Positions 17,582 through 26,707 of a DNA stretch of 64,000 nt are shown piece after piece. A program made the translations under genes and the position numbers. Each line of letters begins with the position of its first letter. Position 1 is the first letter of the stretch. Origin of the DNA: Marinibacterium anthonyi (GTDB taxonomy: Bacteria; Pseudomonadota; Alphaproteobacteria; Rhodobacterales; Rhodobacteraceae); assembly GCA_003217735.2 (NCBI GenBank), contig CP031591.1, positions 50,799 to 114,798 on the forward strand, written 5' to 3'. The notes below the pieces were generated by a model, which saw only the letters and a program-made list of their open reading frames with translations, was not told where the DNA came from and did not search any database.

Positions 17582-18091
17582 ATGCGACCGATCCTGACGC
17601 TTCAGGACGTGCTGACCCGGCTGATGTTCTTCATCGGCGTCGGTGCGCTGGCAGCCATCGTGCTCATCTACGCCTTCGAGGTCGTCTCGCGCTATGCCTT
17701 CGGCGCGCCGACCCTCTGGGCGAGCGATTTCGTTTCCTTCCTGCTGCTGATCACGGTGTTCAGCACCGCGCCCTGGCTGACCCGCGAAGGCGGGCACGTG
17801 GCCGTGACTATCCTGCCCGACCTGGTCGGCCGGCTGCGCCAGGTGATCCTGCGCGCGGGCTTCCTGGTGGCGGCGGCGACCTGTCTCTGGGCTGCCTGGC
17901 TTTGCATCGGCGAGGTGCAGCACCTGGCCTCGCGCGGGACGGCGACCCTGACCACCGTGCGCATTCCGAAATGGATCCTGGTGGCCTTCATCACCTATGG
18001 CGTGGCCAATTCCGGCCTGTATTTTCTGCGCCTCGCCTTCGGCCAGGCGCTTTCCGAGACCGACTCCCAACCCGAGGTGACCCATGGTTGA
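17582..18091 (+). CDS. dctQ: TRAP transporter small permease, DctQ family
   Basis: This is a 169-residue inner-membrane protein with four predicted helices. It contains the conserved EVVSRYAFGAPTLWASD block after helix 1, which marks DctQ small subunits, and the WLTREGGHVAVTIL loop. It pairs with the large subunit whose gene overlaps its last 8 bases. The start follows ccaggagcttccctcc. Confidence 0.9.
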   Translation: MRPILTLQDVLTRLMFFIGVGALAAIVLIYAFEVVSRYAFGAPTLWASDFVSFLLLITVFSTAPWLTREGGHVAVTILPDLVGRLRQVILRAGFLVAAATCLWAAWLCIGEVQHLASRGTATLTTVRIPKWILVAFITYGVANSGLYFLRLAFGQALSETDSQPEVTHG

Positions 18092-19394
18092 AGGTATCGC
18101 CGCCGTCGCGACCGGCGTGGGGCTGCTTCTGGGCTTCATGGCCGTAGGCCTGCCCGTCTTCGCGGCCTTCCTGCTGGTCAACCTGCTGGCCGTCGCGGTC
18201 ATCATGGGACCGATGGGCTACGGCATGTTCGTCAACTCGCTCTACGAGACGACGACCACGCAATCGCTGGTCACCATCCCGCTGTTCATCCTGATGGGCG
18301 AGATCCTGTTCCGCTCGAACTCGGTCGAGGTGCTGTTCCGGTCCATCGACACGCTGGTCGGTCGGGTGAAGGGGCGCCAGTACGTGCTGTCGATCCTGCT
18401 GGCCACGGTGTTCAGCACCCTGTCGGGTGCTGCGATGGGCGTGGCGGCCATGCTGGGCCGCTCGCTGCTGCCGGGTATGATCGCGCGCGGGTACGACGCG
18501 CGGCTGTCGGCGGGCACCATCCTGGCCGGCGCCAGCCTGGCGCCGCTGATCCCGCCTAGCGTCCTGGTCATCATCATTGGCACGCTGGCCGGCGTGTCGA
18601 TCGCCGGGCTGCTGATCGCGGGGATCATCCCGGGGCTGATGTTCGCGGGCATCTTCCTGGGCTATTGCTTCATCCGGGTCTGGCTCAACCCCTCGCTGGC
18701 GCCCGACGAGCCCGACGACGGCACCCGTGCAACGCTGGCCGACAAGGGCTGGGCGCTGCTGCGGGTGGTGCCGTTCTCGATCATCATCCTGATGGTGATG
18801 GGTCTGATCCTGGCCGGGATCGCCACGCCGACCGAGGCGGGCGCGATGGGGGTCATCGGCTCGCTCATCACCGCCGCGATCTATCGCAACCTGTCCCTGA
18901 AGATGATCGGCGAGTCGCTGGTCTCCTCGGCCAAGGTGGCGGCGATGATCCTGTTCATCATGGCCAGCTCGAAGCTGTTCAGCCAGCTGCTGGCCTTTAC
19001 CGGCGGCGCCTCGGCGATGACCGAATGGGTCGTGGGGCTGGAACAGTCACGCTGGGTGATGCTGATCCTGCTGATGCTGCTGCCCTTCGTGCTGTGCATG
19101 TTCATCGACCAGATCGCGCTGATGCTGATCGTCATCCCGATCTACCTGCCGATCATCGAGGAGCTGCAATTCGATCCGATCTGGTTCTGGCTGCTGTTCT
19201 TGGTGAACATCACCGTGGGGGGCATGACCCCGCCCTTCGGCTACACGCTGTTCGCGCTGAAAAGCGCGTGGGAGGATGCCAGCCTCGGCAAGGTCTTCTC
19301 CTCGGCCTGGCCCTTCGTGCTGCTGTACCTGCTGGGCATGATCGTGCTGGCGCTGGTTCCCGGGCTGACGACGCTGCTGCCGTCGATGCTGTGA
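18084..19394 (+). CDS. dctM: TRAP transporter large permease, DctM family
   Basis: This 436-residue protein with about 12 membrane segments is the translocating subunit of the sodium-coupled TRAP carrier. It contains the DctM hallmarks IPLFILMGEILFRSN, LAPLIPPSVLVIIIGTLAG and GGMTPPFGYTLFALK. It overlaps dctQ by 8 bases in another frame. It is followed after 56 bases by the aldehyde dehydrogenase gene, probably in the same transcript. Confidence 0.92.
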   Translation: MVEGIAAVATGVGLLLGFMAVGLPVFAAFLLVNLLAVAVIMGPMGYGMFVNSLYETTTTQSLVTIPLFILMGEILFRSNSVEVLFRSIDTLVGRVKGRQYVLSILLATVFSTLSGAAMGVAAMLGRSLLPGMIARGYDARLSAGTILAGASLAPLIPPSVLVIIIGTLAGVSIAGLLIAGIIPGLMFAGIFLGYCFIRVWLNPSLAPDEPDDGTRATLADKGWALLRVVPFSIIILMVMGLILAGIATPTEAGAMGVIGSLITAAIYRNLSLKMIGESLVSSAKVAAMILFIMASSKLFSQLLAFTGGASAMTEWVVGLEQSRWVMLILLMLLPFVLCMFIDQIALMLIVIPIYLPIIEELQFDPIWFWLLFLVNITVGGMTPPFGYTLFALKSAWEDASLGKVFSSAWPFVLLYLLGMIVLALVPGLTTLLPSML

Positions 19395-19450
19395 CAACCC
19401 TCGGCGCGGCGGCCCCGGTCGCCCGCCCCCTGCAAGACAAGGAGGGCTCC

Positions 19451-20911
19451 ATGCTCGAACCGATCCTGCCCGACAACCTGGGCCTCTACTACGGCAATGC
19501 TTGGCACGCGCCGCAATCCGGGCGCACCGATCCGACCTTCGACCCGGCAACCGGCAAGGTGCTGGCCCAGGTGGCCACGGCGGGCGAGGCGGATGTCGAC
19601 GCGGCCGTGGCAAGCGCCCGCGCGGGGTTCCGCGAATGGCGCGACGTGGCGCCCCTGGAGCGCGCGCGCGTGCTCAAGGAGATCGCCGCCATCATCCGCA
19701 AGCACGGCGACGAGCTGGCGCTGCTGGATTCCGCCAATTGCGGCAACCCCTATACCGAAATGCGCGGCGACGCGGGCGTCGCCGCGGCGCAGATGGAATT
19801 CTTTGCCGGCCTCGTCACCGAGATGAAGGGCGACACCATCCCGATGGGCCCCGAGCGCATCAACATGACCCTGCGCGAGCCGTTGGGCGTGGTGGCGCGG
19901 ATCCTGGCGTTCAACCACCCGCTGATGTTCTGCGGCGGCAAGATGGGCGCACCGCTGGCTGCGGGCAACGCGGTCATCATCAAGCCTCCGGTGCAGGCGC
20001 CGCTCTCGGCGCTGAGGCTGGCCGAGCTGATCGACGGCCTGCTGCCCAAGGGTGTCTTCACCGTGCTCCCCGGCGGGACGGAGGCGGGCGCGGCGCTGGC
20101 CTCGCACAAGGGTATCGACAAGGTCACGCTGATCGGTTCGGTGGGGGCCGGGCGCGCGGTGATGCGCGCGGCCAGCGACACGCTGAAGCCGGTGCTGCTG
20201 GAACTGGGCGGCAAGAACGCCCTGATCGCCTATCCGGACAGCGACCCCGACAAGGTGGCCAACGCCATCGTCGCGGGCATGAACTTCAGCTGGTGCGGGC
20301 AGAGCTGCGGCTCGACCAGCCGCGCCTTCCTGCATGACGACCTGCACGACGCGGTCGTCGAGCGGCTGGAGGCGGATGTGTCGCGCTTCAAGCCGGGCAT
20401 GCCGACCGATCCCGCGACGACGATGGGCGCGCTGGTCGGGCGCGAGCATTTCGACCGGGTGATGGGCTACATCGCCTCGGGCAAGGCAGAGGGCGCGCGC
20501 GTCGTCACCGGCGGCAACGCGGTGACCGAGGGCGCGATGGCGGACGGCTGCTTCGTCGAACCGACGATCTTTGCCGATGTCACGCCCGACATGCGCGTCG
20601 CCCGGGAAGAGATCTTCGGCCCGGTTCTGGTGCTGCGCCGCTGGTCGGAAGAGGGGGCGATGATGGACGAGGTGAACGGCCTCGACGTGGGCCTGACCTG
20701 CTCGATCTGGTCGAAGGACCTGGCCACGGCGCATCGCGCGGCGGCCCGCGCGGAGGCCGGCTTCGTCTGGATCAACGAGGTCGGGCGGCACTTCCTGGGT
20801 GCGCCCTTCGGCGGCTACAAGCAGTCGGGCTTGGGGCGCGAGGAGGGGATCGGCGAGCTGATCTCGTTCACGCAGGAGAAGAACATCCACATCAACCTGG
20901 GCGGCCAGTAA
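19451..20911 (+). CDS. NAD(P)-dependent aldehyde dehydrogenase
   Basis: This 486-residue ALDH-superfamily enzyme oxidises an aldehyde to its acid. The catalytic Cys lies in GQSCGSTSR, the general-base Glu in LLELGGKN, the cofactor motif is LIGSVGAGRAV and the C-terminal signature PFGGYKQSGLGREEG is intact. A longer frame opens upstream inside dctM, but the ATG at 19451 with aaggagggctcc matches family length. It could oxidise an aromatic aldehyde or a product of the ThDP enzyme at 29145. The substrate is unknown. Confidence 0.9.
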   Translation: MLEPILPDNLGLYYGNAWHAPQSGRTDPTFDPATGKVLAQVATAGEADVDAAVASARAGFREWRDVAPLERARVLKEIAAIIRKHGDELALLDSANCGNPYTEMRGDAGVAAAQMEFFAGLVTEMKGDTIPMGPERINMTLREPLGVVARILAFNHPLMFCGGKMGAPLAAGNAVIIKPPVQAPLSALRLAELIDGLLPKGVFTVLPGGTEAGAALASHKGIDKVTLIGSVGAGRAVMRAASDTLKPVLLELGGKNALIAYPDSDPDKVANAIVAGMNFSWCGQSCGSTSRAFLHDDLHDAVVERLEADVSRFKPGMPTDPATTMGALVGREHFDRVMGYIASGKAEGARVVTGGNAVTEGAMADGCFVEPTIFADVTPDMRVAREEIFGPVLVLRRWSEEGAMMDEVNGLDVGLTCSIWSKDLATAHRAAARAEAGFVWINEVGRHFLGAPFGGYKQSGLGREEGIGELISFTQEKNIHINLGGQ

Positions 20912-20940
20912 GCCTTTATCCGGACTGTGGGAAAAGGAAA

Positions 20941-20966
20941 GGGGGCGGATCATCCGCCCCCTTTTT
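20941..20966. terminator. Bidirectional terminator between convergent dehydrogenase genes
   Basis: gggggcgg and ccgccccc pair around atcat and are followed by ttttt on the plus strand; aaaaggaaa precedes the stem for the minus strand. It lies between the ends of the aldehyde dehydrogenase (20911) and the minus-strand 3-hydroxyacyl-CoA-type dehydrogenase (20973), serving both. Confidence 0.85.
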
Positions 20967-20972
20967 CGTGTC

Positions 20973-21959
20973 TCAGCGGGGCGCCAGCCGGCCCACCGGG
21001 TCGCGCTCCCGCAGCCAGTCCAGGAGGTCTGTCAGCTGGCGGTCGCGCTCCTCGACGATCTCGGCATAGGGCGCGTCGTACTCGTACCAGCCGCGTCCGG
21101 TGATCGCGCCCATGTGCCCGGCCTCGGCCAGGTCGCGCAGCGCCTTGCGGCCCTTGTAGTTCTCGTCCCCGGTCTGGTGGTACAGCGAGTCCGTGACCGC
21201 CAGCGCCGTCGCCTTCGACACGATCAGATCTTCGGTCAGCAGCGGCCCCCACAGCGCGAGGCGCGGCCCGATGCTCAGCCGCACGGCCGCGTCGATATCG
21301 TCGCGGCTGGCGATGCCCTCGTCCATCAGGCGATAGATCTCGGTCAGCATGGCGAACTGGATCTTGTTGATCAGGAAGCCCGGCCGCTCACCGCAGGCGA
21401 CGCCCACGTGATCGATGGATTCGACGAAGGCCCGGCCCCATTCCACCAGCGACGCCGGGGTGAAATCGGCGTGGATCACCTCGATCGAGCGGATGATGTG
21501 CCCGGGCGTGATATAGTGCAGGCCCAGTATCCGCTCCTTGCCGTTCACCCTGGCGCCGATGTCCGACAGCAACAGCGACGAGGTGTTGGTGGCCAGAACC
21601 ACCTCCGACGGGCAGAGCGCGTCCAACTCGGCGAACAGCGCCTGCTTGGTCTCGAGCTTCTCCTGCACCGCCTCATGCACCATGAAGGCGCCCTTCACGG
21701 CCTCGGCCAGCGAGGGCTCGGTGCGCACGCGTGCCAGCATCGCGTCGACGGCGGCCGAGTCGTCTGCGAAGGTCGCGGCGATCGGGCGCGCGCGCTCGGC
21801 AAAGCTGGCCAGCAACTCGGTATTCATGTCGCACAGCGCGACATCATGGCCGTGGTGGGCATAGAGCGTGGCGATCACGCAGCCCATGAAGCCCGCGCCG
21901 ACGACGCAGATCGTGCCGGACGACGGCGGGAGGGGGATGGAGGGGGCGGTGTCGGGCAT
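20973..21959 (-). CDS. 3-hydroxyacyl-CoA dehydrogenase-family protein
   Basis: This 328-residue protein has the NAD-binding motif VVGAGFMGCVIATLYA, the HEAVQEKLETKQALF and ATNTSSLLLSDIG blocks, and the C-terminal helical domain with ERPGFLINKIQ. These define stand-alone 3-hydroxyacyl-CoA (or hydroxybutyryl-CoA) dehydrogenases. The start at 21959 follows acgaggttcc; an in-frame ATG at 22058 lacks a site. It is probably needed for a beta-oxidation-like or hydroxyacid step of the island. It is divergent from an IclR gene 340 bases away. Confidence 0.85.
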   Translation of the reverse strand: MPDTAPSIPLPPSSGTICVVGAGFMGCVIATLYAHHGHDVALCDMNTELLASFAERARPIAATFADDSAAVDAMLARVRTEPSLAEAVKGAFMVHEAVQEKLETKQALFAELDALCPSEVVLATNTSSLLLSDIGARVNGKERILGLHYITPGHIIRSIEVIHADFTPASLVEWGRAFVESIDHVGVACGERPGFLINKIQFAMLTEIYRLMDEGIASRDDIDAAVRLSIGPRLALWGPLLTEDLIVSKATALAVTDSLYHQTGDENYKGRKALRDLAEAGHMGAITGRGWYEYDAPYAEIVEERDRQLTDLLDWLRERDPVGRLAPR

Positions 21960-22298
21960 GGAACCTCGTCTGGTGTCAGGGCGCGGTCGGGGCGTGCCCG
22001 CCGCCTGCCGAAAGGGATGAACGGGGAGGGCCGTGCCACTGCGCAATCGCGCGCGCATCCTGCCGTCTCCCTTGCCGACAGCCTTGCGAAATCGGGCCCC
22101 CGGTCAACGCGAACCGCCCCGCATGGCGGATATTTCGAGGATGTGAATTCTGCCCGAAGGCCCGCGCGCCGGCTGCGGGACATCCGCCGGGGCCGCGTCG
22201 CGAACCCTTTCCGCAGCGCCCCGATTCGCCTAGATTGTGACAGGGCGGAGCGGGCCGGTACGGGTCGCCGAGCCGTGTGAATCGGAAGGGCAGGGGAG
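21960..22298. other. Divergent intergenic region, dehydrogenase / IclR
   Basis: 339 bases between the minus-strand dehydrogenase and the plus-strand IclR gene. I found no TTAG-N4-CTAA dyad, no clear palindrome and no RNA gene. It should contain both promoters and an IclR operator, but none can be placed with confidence by eye. Confidence 0.35.
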
Positions 22299-23090
22299 AT
22301 GACCGCAGACAAGGTGAAATCCGCTGCGCGGGTGTTTGAGATCCTCGAGTTCTTCGCCAGTCACCGACAGCCTGCCCGGCTGCACGAACTGGGCGCCGCG
22401 CTCGGCTATCCGGTTTCCAGCCTGACCGCGCTTTTGCGTACCATGCTGGACATGGGTTACATGACGCTCGATCCCGCGACCCATGCCTATCTCCCCGCGC
22501 CCCGGCTGCAGACGTTGACGGGCTGGATGCAGGTCGACGATTATGAGCAGACCGTGCTGTTCGATGCCCTGTGCCGTCTGCGCGAGGCTGCGGGCGAGCC
22601 GGTGGTGCTGGCCGCGCCCGCCGACCTGCATGTCGATTACGTCACCTCGCTGCACCGGCAGGAGGGGCGCAACACCCATATCCGCGCGGGCGACCGGCGG
22701 CTGATGGTGCAGAACGGCACCGGCTGGCTGATGCTGGCGCGCGCGCCGCGGCCGGTGGCGCTGCAGATCTACCGTCGCACCGTGGCCGAGGGGCTGATCT
22801 CGCCGCGCGACTACCCCCAGGCGGCCTTCGAGGCGGTGCTCGACGCCAATCGTGATACCGACGTGTCGATCCTGCACGCGCGCGACCTGCTGGACATTCC
22901 GACGCACCGCACGGTGCATTGGGATGCGTCTATGATGTCGACGCTGATCCCGGTGCCGCCGGGGCACGCACGCCCGCTGGGCATCGGGATTCATGGGCCG
23001 ACGGAGCGCATATCACGCCGCGCGGATGAACTCTCCGAGCTGCTGCGCCGGACGTCGGCGGAGCTGGCGGCGCGCCTCGAAACCGTCTGA
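22299..23090 (+). CDS. IclR-family transcriptional regulator
   Basis: The 263-residue regulator has an N-terminal winged helix (residues about 5-65; LHELGAALGYPVSSLTALLRTM is the recognition region) and a C-terminal IclR effector domain with GDRRLMVQNGTGWLMLARAP. The start follows gcaggggag. It is divergent from the 3-hydroxyacyl-CoA-type dehydrogenase and convergent with the Rieske oxygenase. It probably senses an aromatic or acid intermediate. Confidence 0.88.
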   Translation: MTADKVKSAARVFEILEFFASHRQPARLHELGAALGYPVSSLTALLRTMLDMGYMTLDPATHAYLPAPRLQTLTGWMQVDDYEQTVLFDALCRLREAAGEPVVLAAPADLHVDYVTSLHRQEGRNTHIRAGDRRLMVQNGTGWLMLARAPRPVALQIYRRTVAEGLISPRDYPQAAFEAVLDANRDTDVSILHARDLLDIPTHRTVHWDASMMSTLIPVPPGHARPLGIGIHGPTERISRRADELSELLRRTSAELAARLETV

Positions 23091-23121
23091 AGAGGCGCGC
23101 GCAACTCTGAACAAGACCATG

Positions 23122-23155
23122 AAAAAAGGCCCGCACGATTGCTCGTGCGGGCCTT
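23122..23155. terminator. Bidirectional terminator, IclR / Rieske oxygenase
   Basis: aaggcccgcacga (23126-23138) and tcgtgcgggcctt (23143-23155) form a 13-bp stem with loop ttgc. On the minus strand it is followed by six T (23127-23122), a strong terminator for the oxygenase gene. It also lies just after the IclR stop. Confidence 0.88.
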
Positions 23156-23190
23156 CCCTGCGTGCGCCTTGGGAGGAAAGCGCCAGCGCG

Positions 23191-24468
23191 TCACTCGGCC
23201 GCTTCGGCCGGGTCATGGGCGACCAGCGTGCGCCAGTCGACATCCTTGGGATAGACCCCCTCGTGCGAGGCGATGCGCGACTGCAGCGCGAAGCTCGCGG
23301 TGCCGATCGCCGGGCCGCCCTCGGCCACCTTCTGCGCGGCGTCGGTCATCAGTCGGCGGAACTCGACGATGGCGAGGTCCGAGGCGCCCAGCACGTCGGT
23401 ATGGCGCTGCACGCGGCTGCCCATCGACACCCACATGATGATGTCCTCGTTCGGGATGCCCGGAACGCCGGTGAAGTGGCCTTCCTTCATCAGCTCGCGG
23501 TCCTGCTTGAAGTCGTTGTCCAGCGTCCGAAGCGTGCGCCACTTCTCATCCAGGTCCTTGCCCGGAACAGCGTGGTTGAAGGCGCGCCATTCCTCGGTCG
23601 AGGGCACTTTCGGGCCGCCGAAGGCGAGGAAGTGGAACGCAGTCTCGTCGTCGTTGATCGGCACGATGACGCTGGCGACCTTGTAGGCGTTGTTGGGCGG
23701 GATCAGCGAGTAGTATGGCGCCACGAACTCGGTGATGCGCAGGTAATGATGCGTTGCTGCGTTCTTGATCGGCTTGCGGATCGCTGCGTAGTGGAAGCCG
23801 TAGCTGGTGGTCTCGGTCTGCATGCGCGGCGATTTGTCGGTCGACGGGCGGTACCACGATTTGTCATCGGCTGCGGCACTTTCCACGCGGGCCGGTTTCA
23901 TCGTTGATGAATGCAGCGACGAGGAATGCGCGCTGTCGATCTGTCCTTCGTGGATCTGCGCCCAGTTGGCGGGGACACGGATCTTCAGGATGGCGACCGG
24001 GGTGTCTTCGGTTGGGGCGAAGGCGGGGGGCTGGAACTCCGGCATGTCGGTCTTGTCGCCGAGCCACGCCCAGACGAAACCGCCCCATTCGCGCACCGGG
24101 TAGGAACGGGCCTTGACCTTGTCCATCAGCGGGCTGCCCTCGGGCTCGGACGACATGGCGACGACGTTGCCGTCCACATCCATCTTCCATCCGTGGTACA
24201 GGCAGCGCAGGCCGCAATCCTCGTTGCGACCGTAGACCAGCGAGGCTTTGCGGTGCGGGCAGAGCTCGTCGAGCATGCCGAGACGGCCCTTGGTATCACG
24301 GAACGCGACGTAGGATTCGCCAAGCACTTCGACGCGCAGCGGCTTGCCGTCGTTCTCCGCCACTTCTTCCATCAGGCAGACCGGCGTCCAGTGCTGACGC
24401 ATCAGTTTCGCCATCGGCGCGTCACCCGTCACGCGGGTCAGGACTTCGTTCTCTTCGGGGGTCAGCAT
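23191..24468 (-). CDS. Rieske aromatic-ring-hydroxylating oxygenase, oxygenase subunit (phthalate-dioxygenase type)
   Basis: This 425-residue class IA-like oxygenase has a Rieske [2Fe-2S] site (Cys70-Pro-His72 and Cys89-Leu-Tyr-His92). The mononuclear-iron region is EGQIDSAHSSSLHSS, with two His and a nearby acidic bridge residue. Length and pattern match the phthalate 4,5-dioxygenase / vanillate demethylase branch, which works with a single PDR-type reductase. That reductase is the divergent gene at 24581. The start follows caggaggagtacgag. It probably hydroxylates a carboxylated aromatic ring; the substrate is inferred from neighbours only. Confidence 0.88.
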   Translation of the reverse strand: MLTPEENEVLTRVTGDAPMAKLMRQHWTPVCLMEEVAENDGKPLRVEVLGESYVAFRDTKGRLGMLDELCPHRKASLVYGRNEDCGLRCLYHGWKMDVDGNVVAMSSEPEGSPLMDKVKARSYPVREWGGFVWAWLGDKTDMPEFQPPAFAPTEDTPVAILKIRVPANWAQIHEGQIDSAHSSSLHSSTMKPARVESAAADDKSWYRPSTDKSPRMQTETTSYGFHYAAIRKPIKNAATHHYLRITEFVAPYYSLIPPNNAYKVASVIVPINDDETAFHFLAFGGPKVPSTEEWRAFNHAVPGKDLDEKWRTLRTLDNDFKQDRELMKEGHFTGVPGIPNEDIIMWVSMGSRVQRHTDVLGASDLAIVEFRRLMTDAAQKVAEGGPAIGTASFALQSRIASHEGVYPKDVDWRTLVAHDPAEAAE

Positions 24469-24516
24469 CTCGTACTCCTCCTGCGGCCCGGGCCCGTGAA
24501 GGCCAATCTCGAATGC

Positions 24517-24545
24517 TTGACAACATATACTTAGCTATCTAAACG
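24517..24545 (+). promoter_or_regulatory. Divergent promoter region with perfect TTAG-N4-CTAA operator
   Basis: TTAGCTATCTAA at 24531-24542 is the best copy of the dyad shared by five promoters here. On the plus strand TTGACA (24517-24522) is 17 bases before taaacg, so the operator overlaps the -10 of the reductase operon. It also lies 63 bases before the oxygenase start on the other strand. One bound dimer could therefore control both directions. Confidence 0.65.
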
Positions 24546-24580
24546 AGCAAGGGCAGATACACGTTTTTTGGGAGGGGCGA

Positions 24581-25522
24581 ATGGAGCTCATCAGGATGCG
24601 CGTCGGTGCAAGACGCGCGCTGACCCCGCAGATCACCGAATTCACGCTGGTTCCGATGGAAGAGGGCGCGCTGCCCGGATTCACGCCCGGCGCGCATGTC
24701 ACGGTCGAGACGCCCTCGGGGGCAATGCGGCGCTATTCGCTGGTCAACGACGGCACCGCGCCGGACCATTACAAGATCGCCGTGAAGCGCGAGCCGGCCA
24801 GCCGGGGCGGCTCGGCCTCGATGCATGACGAGGCGGTCGAGGGGTTCGAGCTGAACGTCGAGGCGCCGGAAAACGACTTCCCCATGGCCGACGCGCCGCG
24901 CTACCTGCTTATCGCGGGCGGCATCGGGGTCACGCCGATCTCGGCCATGGCCGCGCATCTTGAGCGCGAAGGCAAGGATTTCAACATCATCTACCTCAGC
25001 CGCAGCGCGGAAGAGGCGGCCTACCTGGAAGACCTGACCACCGCTTACGGCGACCGTGTCCTGGCCCATCACGACGAGGGCGACCCCGAGAAGATCTACG
25101 ATTTCTGGGACCATTTTGCCGAGCCGCAGAAGCTGAATGTCTATTGCTGCGGGCCAAAGCCCCTGATGGACGAGATCGAGGCGATCTCGGGCCATTGGCC
25201 GGAAGGCCGCGTCAACTTCGAGGATTTCAAGCCCGTCGACGTTGTGCGCGCCGATGACGAGGCCTTCGAGGTCGAGCTGAAGAAGACCGGCATCACGCTG
25301 ACCGTGCCCGCCGACCGTTCGATCCTCGAGGCTATGCGCGATGCCGGGTTCCCGACCGTCAGCTCGTGCGAGAGCGGCACCTGCGGCACCTGCAAGACGC
25401 GACTCCTGGAGGGCGAGGCCGATCACCGCGACATGGTGCTGATGGACGAGGAAAAGGCCGACAAGATCATGATCTGCGTCTCGCGCGCCTGTTCGGGCGG
25501 GAGGCTGGTCCTTGACCTCTGA
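24581..25522 (+). CDS. Rieske-oxygenase reductase (PDR/VanB-type, FMN and [2Fe-2S])
   Basis: This 313-residue reductase passes electrons from NADH to the divergent oxygenase. Domain order is the phthalate dioxygenase reductase order: FMN-binding barrel (RRYSLVND), NAD domain (AGGIGVTPISAMAAH and YCCGPKPLMDEI) and a C-terminal plant-type ferredoxin (SSCESGTCGTCKTRLLEG, with the last Cys in ICVSRACSG). The start follows ttgggaggggcga. The next gene starts inside its last 11 bases. Confidence 0.92.
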   Translation: MELIRMRVGARRALTPQITEFTLVPMEEGALPGFTPGAHVTVETPSGAMRRYSLVNDGTAPDHYKIAVKREPASRGGSASMHDEAVEGFELNVEAPENDFPMADAPRYLLIAGGIGVTPISAMAAHLEREGKDFNIIYLSRSAEEAAYLEDLTTAYGDRVLAHHDEGDPEKIYDFWDHFAEPQKLNVYCCGPKPLMDEIEAISGHWPEGRVNFEDFKPVDVVRADDEAFEVELKKTGITLTVPADRSILEAMRDAGFPTVSSCESGTCGTCKTRLLEGEADHRDMVLMDEEKADKIMICVSRACSGGRLVLDL

Positions 25523-26696
25523 GCCCGCGCAAATGCCCGTCAGGCTAGGCGTCGTCGGGCTGGGTCGCGGCTTCATGCTGATGATCCCGACCTTCACCGC
25601 CGATCCGCGCGTGAAACTGGTCGCCGCCGCCGCCCCCCGCGCCGAAAGCCGCGCGGCGTTCGAGGCCGAGTTCGGCGGTCGGACCTATGACGACATCGTG
25701 CCGCTTTGCGCCGATCCTGAGGTGGAGGCGGTCTATATCGCCACGCCGCACCAGATGCACGCCGACCACGTCTGCACCGCGCTGGCCGCCGGCAAGCATG
25801 TGCTGGTCGACAAGCCGATCGCCATCTCGATGGCGGATGCCGACCGCATGGTCGCGGCCGCCGAGGCCTCGAGCAAGCATCTGATCGTAGGCCCCAGCCA
25901 CAGCTTCGACCCGCCAGTCGAGGCCGCGGCGCGCCTGATCGAGAGCGGTGAGGTGGGATCCCTGCGGATGATCCAGGCGTTCAACTACACCGATTTCCTC
26001 TACCGCCCCCGGCGCCCCGAGGAACTGCGCACCGAAGAGGGCGGCGGCATCCTGTTCAGCCAGGCGATCCACCAGATCGACGTGGTGCGCCGGCTGGCCG
26101 GTGGCCTTGCCACCCGAGTCACCGCGATGACCGGCGCCTGGGATCCCGCGCGCCCGACGGAAGGCGCGTTCAGCGCGCTCATCGCCTTTGCCAATGGATC
26201 CTTCGCCAGCCTGACCTATTCCGGCTACGCGCATTTCGACAGCGACGTCTGGATGGATAATGTGGGCGAGCTGGGCCAGCGCAAGGACCCCGCCGCCTAT
26301 GGCAAGGCGCGTCGCGCCTTGCAGGGGCTCGACGCCGAGGCCGAAGCCGCGCTCAAGCAGACCCGCACCTACGGCAGCGGGGCCGGGCTTATCGAGGCGG
26401 AAAACAACGAGCATTTCGGCCCGGTGATCGCGCTGTGCGACCGCGCCGACCTGCGGCTGACGCCTGCCGGGCTGGATGTCTTCGGCGACATCGAGCGCCG
26501 CTTCGTCGAGGTGCCCTTCGGCCCCGCCCCGCGCGGACCTGTCATCGACGCGCTGGTCGGCGCCGTGCGCGAGGATCGCGCGCCCGCCCAGACCGGCGCC
26601 TGGGGCCGCGCGAGCCTCGAAATCTGTCACGCGATCCTGGAATCGGCGGCCTCGGGCCAGCCGGTGGATCTGCAGCGCCAATGCGGCATCACGTAA
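25512..26696 (+). CDS. Gfo/Idh/MocA oxidoreductase, phthalate-dihydrodiol-dehydrogenase-like
   Basis: This 394-residue NAD-dependent enzyme has Rossmann motif GVVGLGRGFMLMIP, cofactor-site DKPIAISMADAD and the GGGILFSQAIHQIDVVRRL block with the conserved His. These patterns match Pht4-type 4,5-dihydro-4,5-dihydroxyphthalate dehydrogenases, which rearomatise the diol made by a Rieske oxygenase. I choose the TTG at 25512, because ggcgggaggctgg lies at the right distance; an ATG at 25533 has no site. It overlaps the reductase gene by 11 bases, implying coupled translation. Confidence 0.8.
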   Translation: MTSEPAQMPVRLGVVGLGRGFMLMIPTFTADPRVKLVAAAAPRAESRAAFEAEFGGRTYDDIVPLCADPEVEAVYIATPHQMHADHVCTALAAGKHVLVDKPIAISMADADRMVAAAEASSKHLIVGPSHSFDPPVEAAARLIESGEVGSLRMIQAFNYTDFLYRPRRPEELRTEEGGGILFSQAIHQIDVVRRLAGGLATRVTAMTGAWDPARPTEGAFSALIAFANGSFASLTYSGYAHFDSDVWMDNVGELGQRKDPAAYGKARRALQGLDAEAEAALKQTRTYGSGAGLIEAENNEHFGPVIALCDRADLRLTPAGLDVFGDIERRFVEVPFGPAPRGPVIDALVGAVREDRAPAQTGAWGRASLEICHAILESAASGQPVDLQRQCGIT

Positions 26697-26707
26697 AGGA
26701 GGAACAC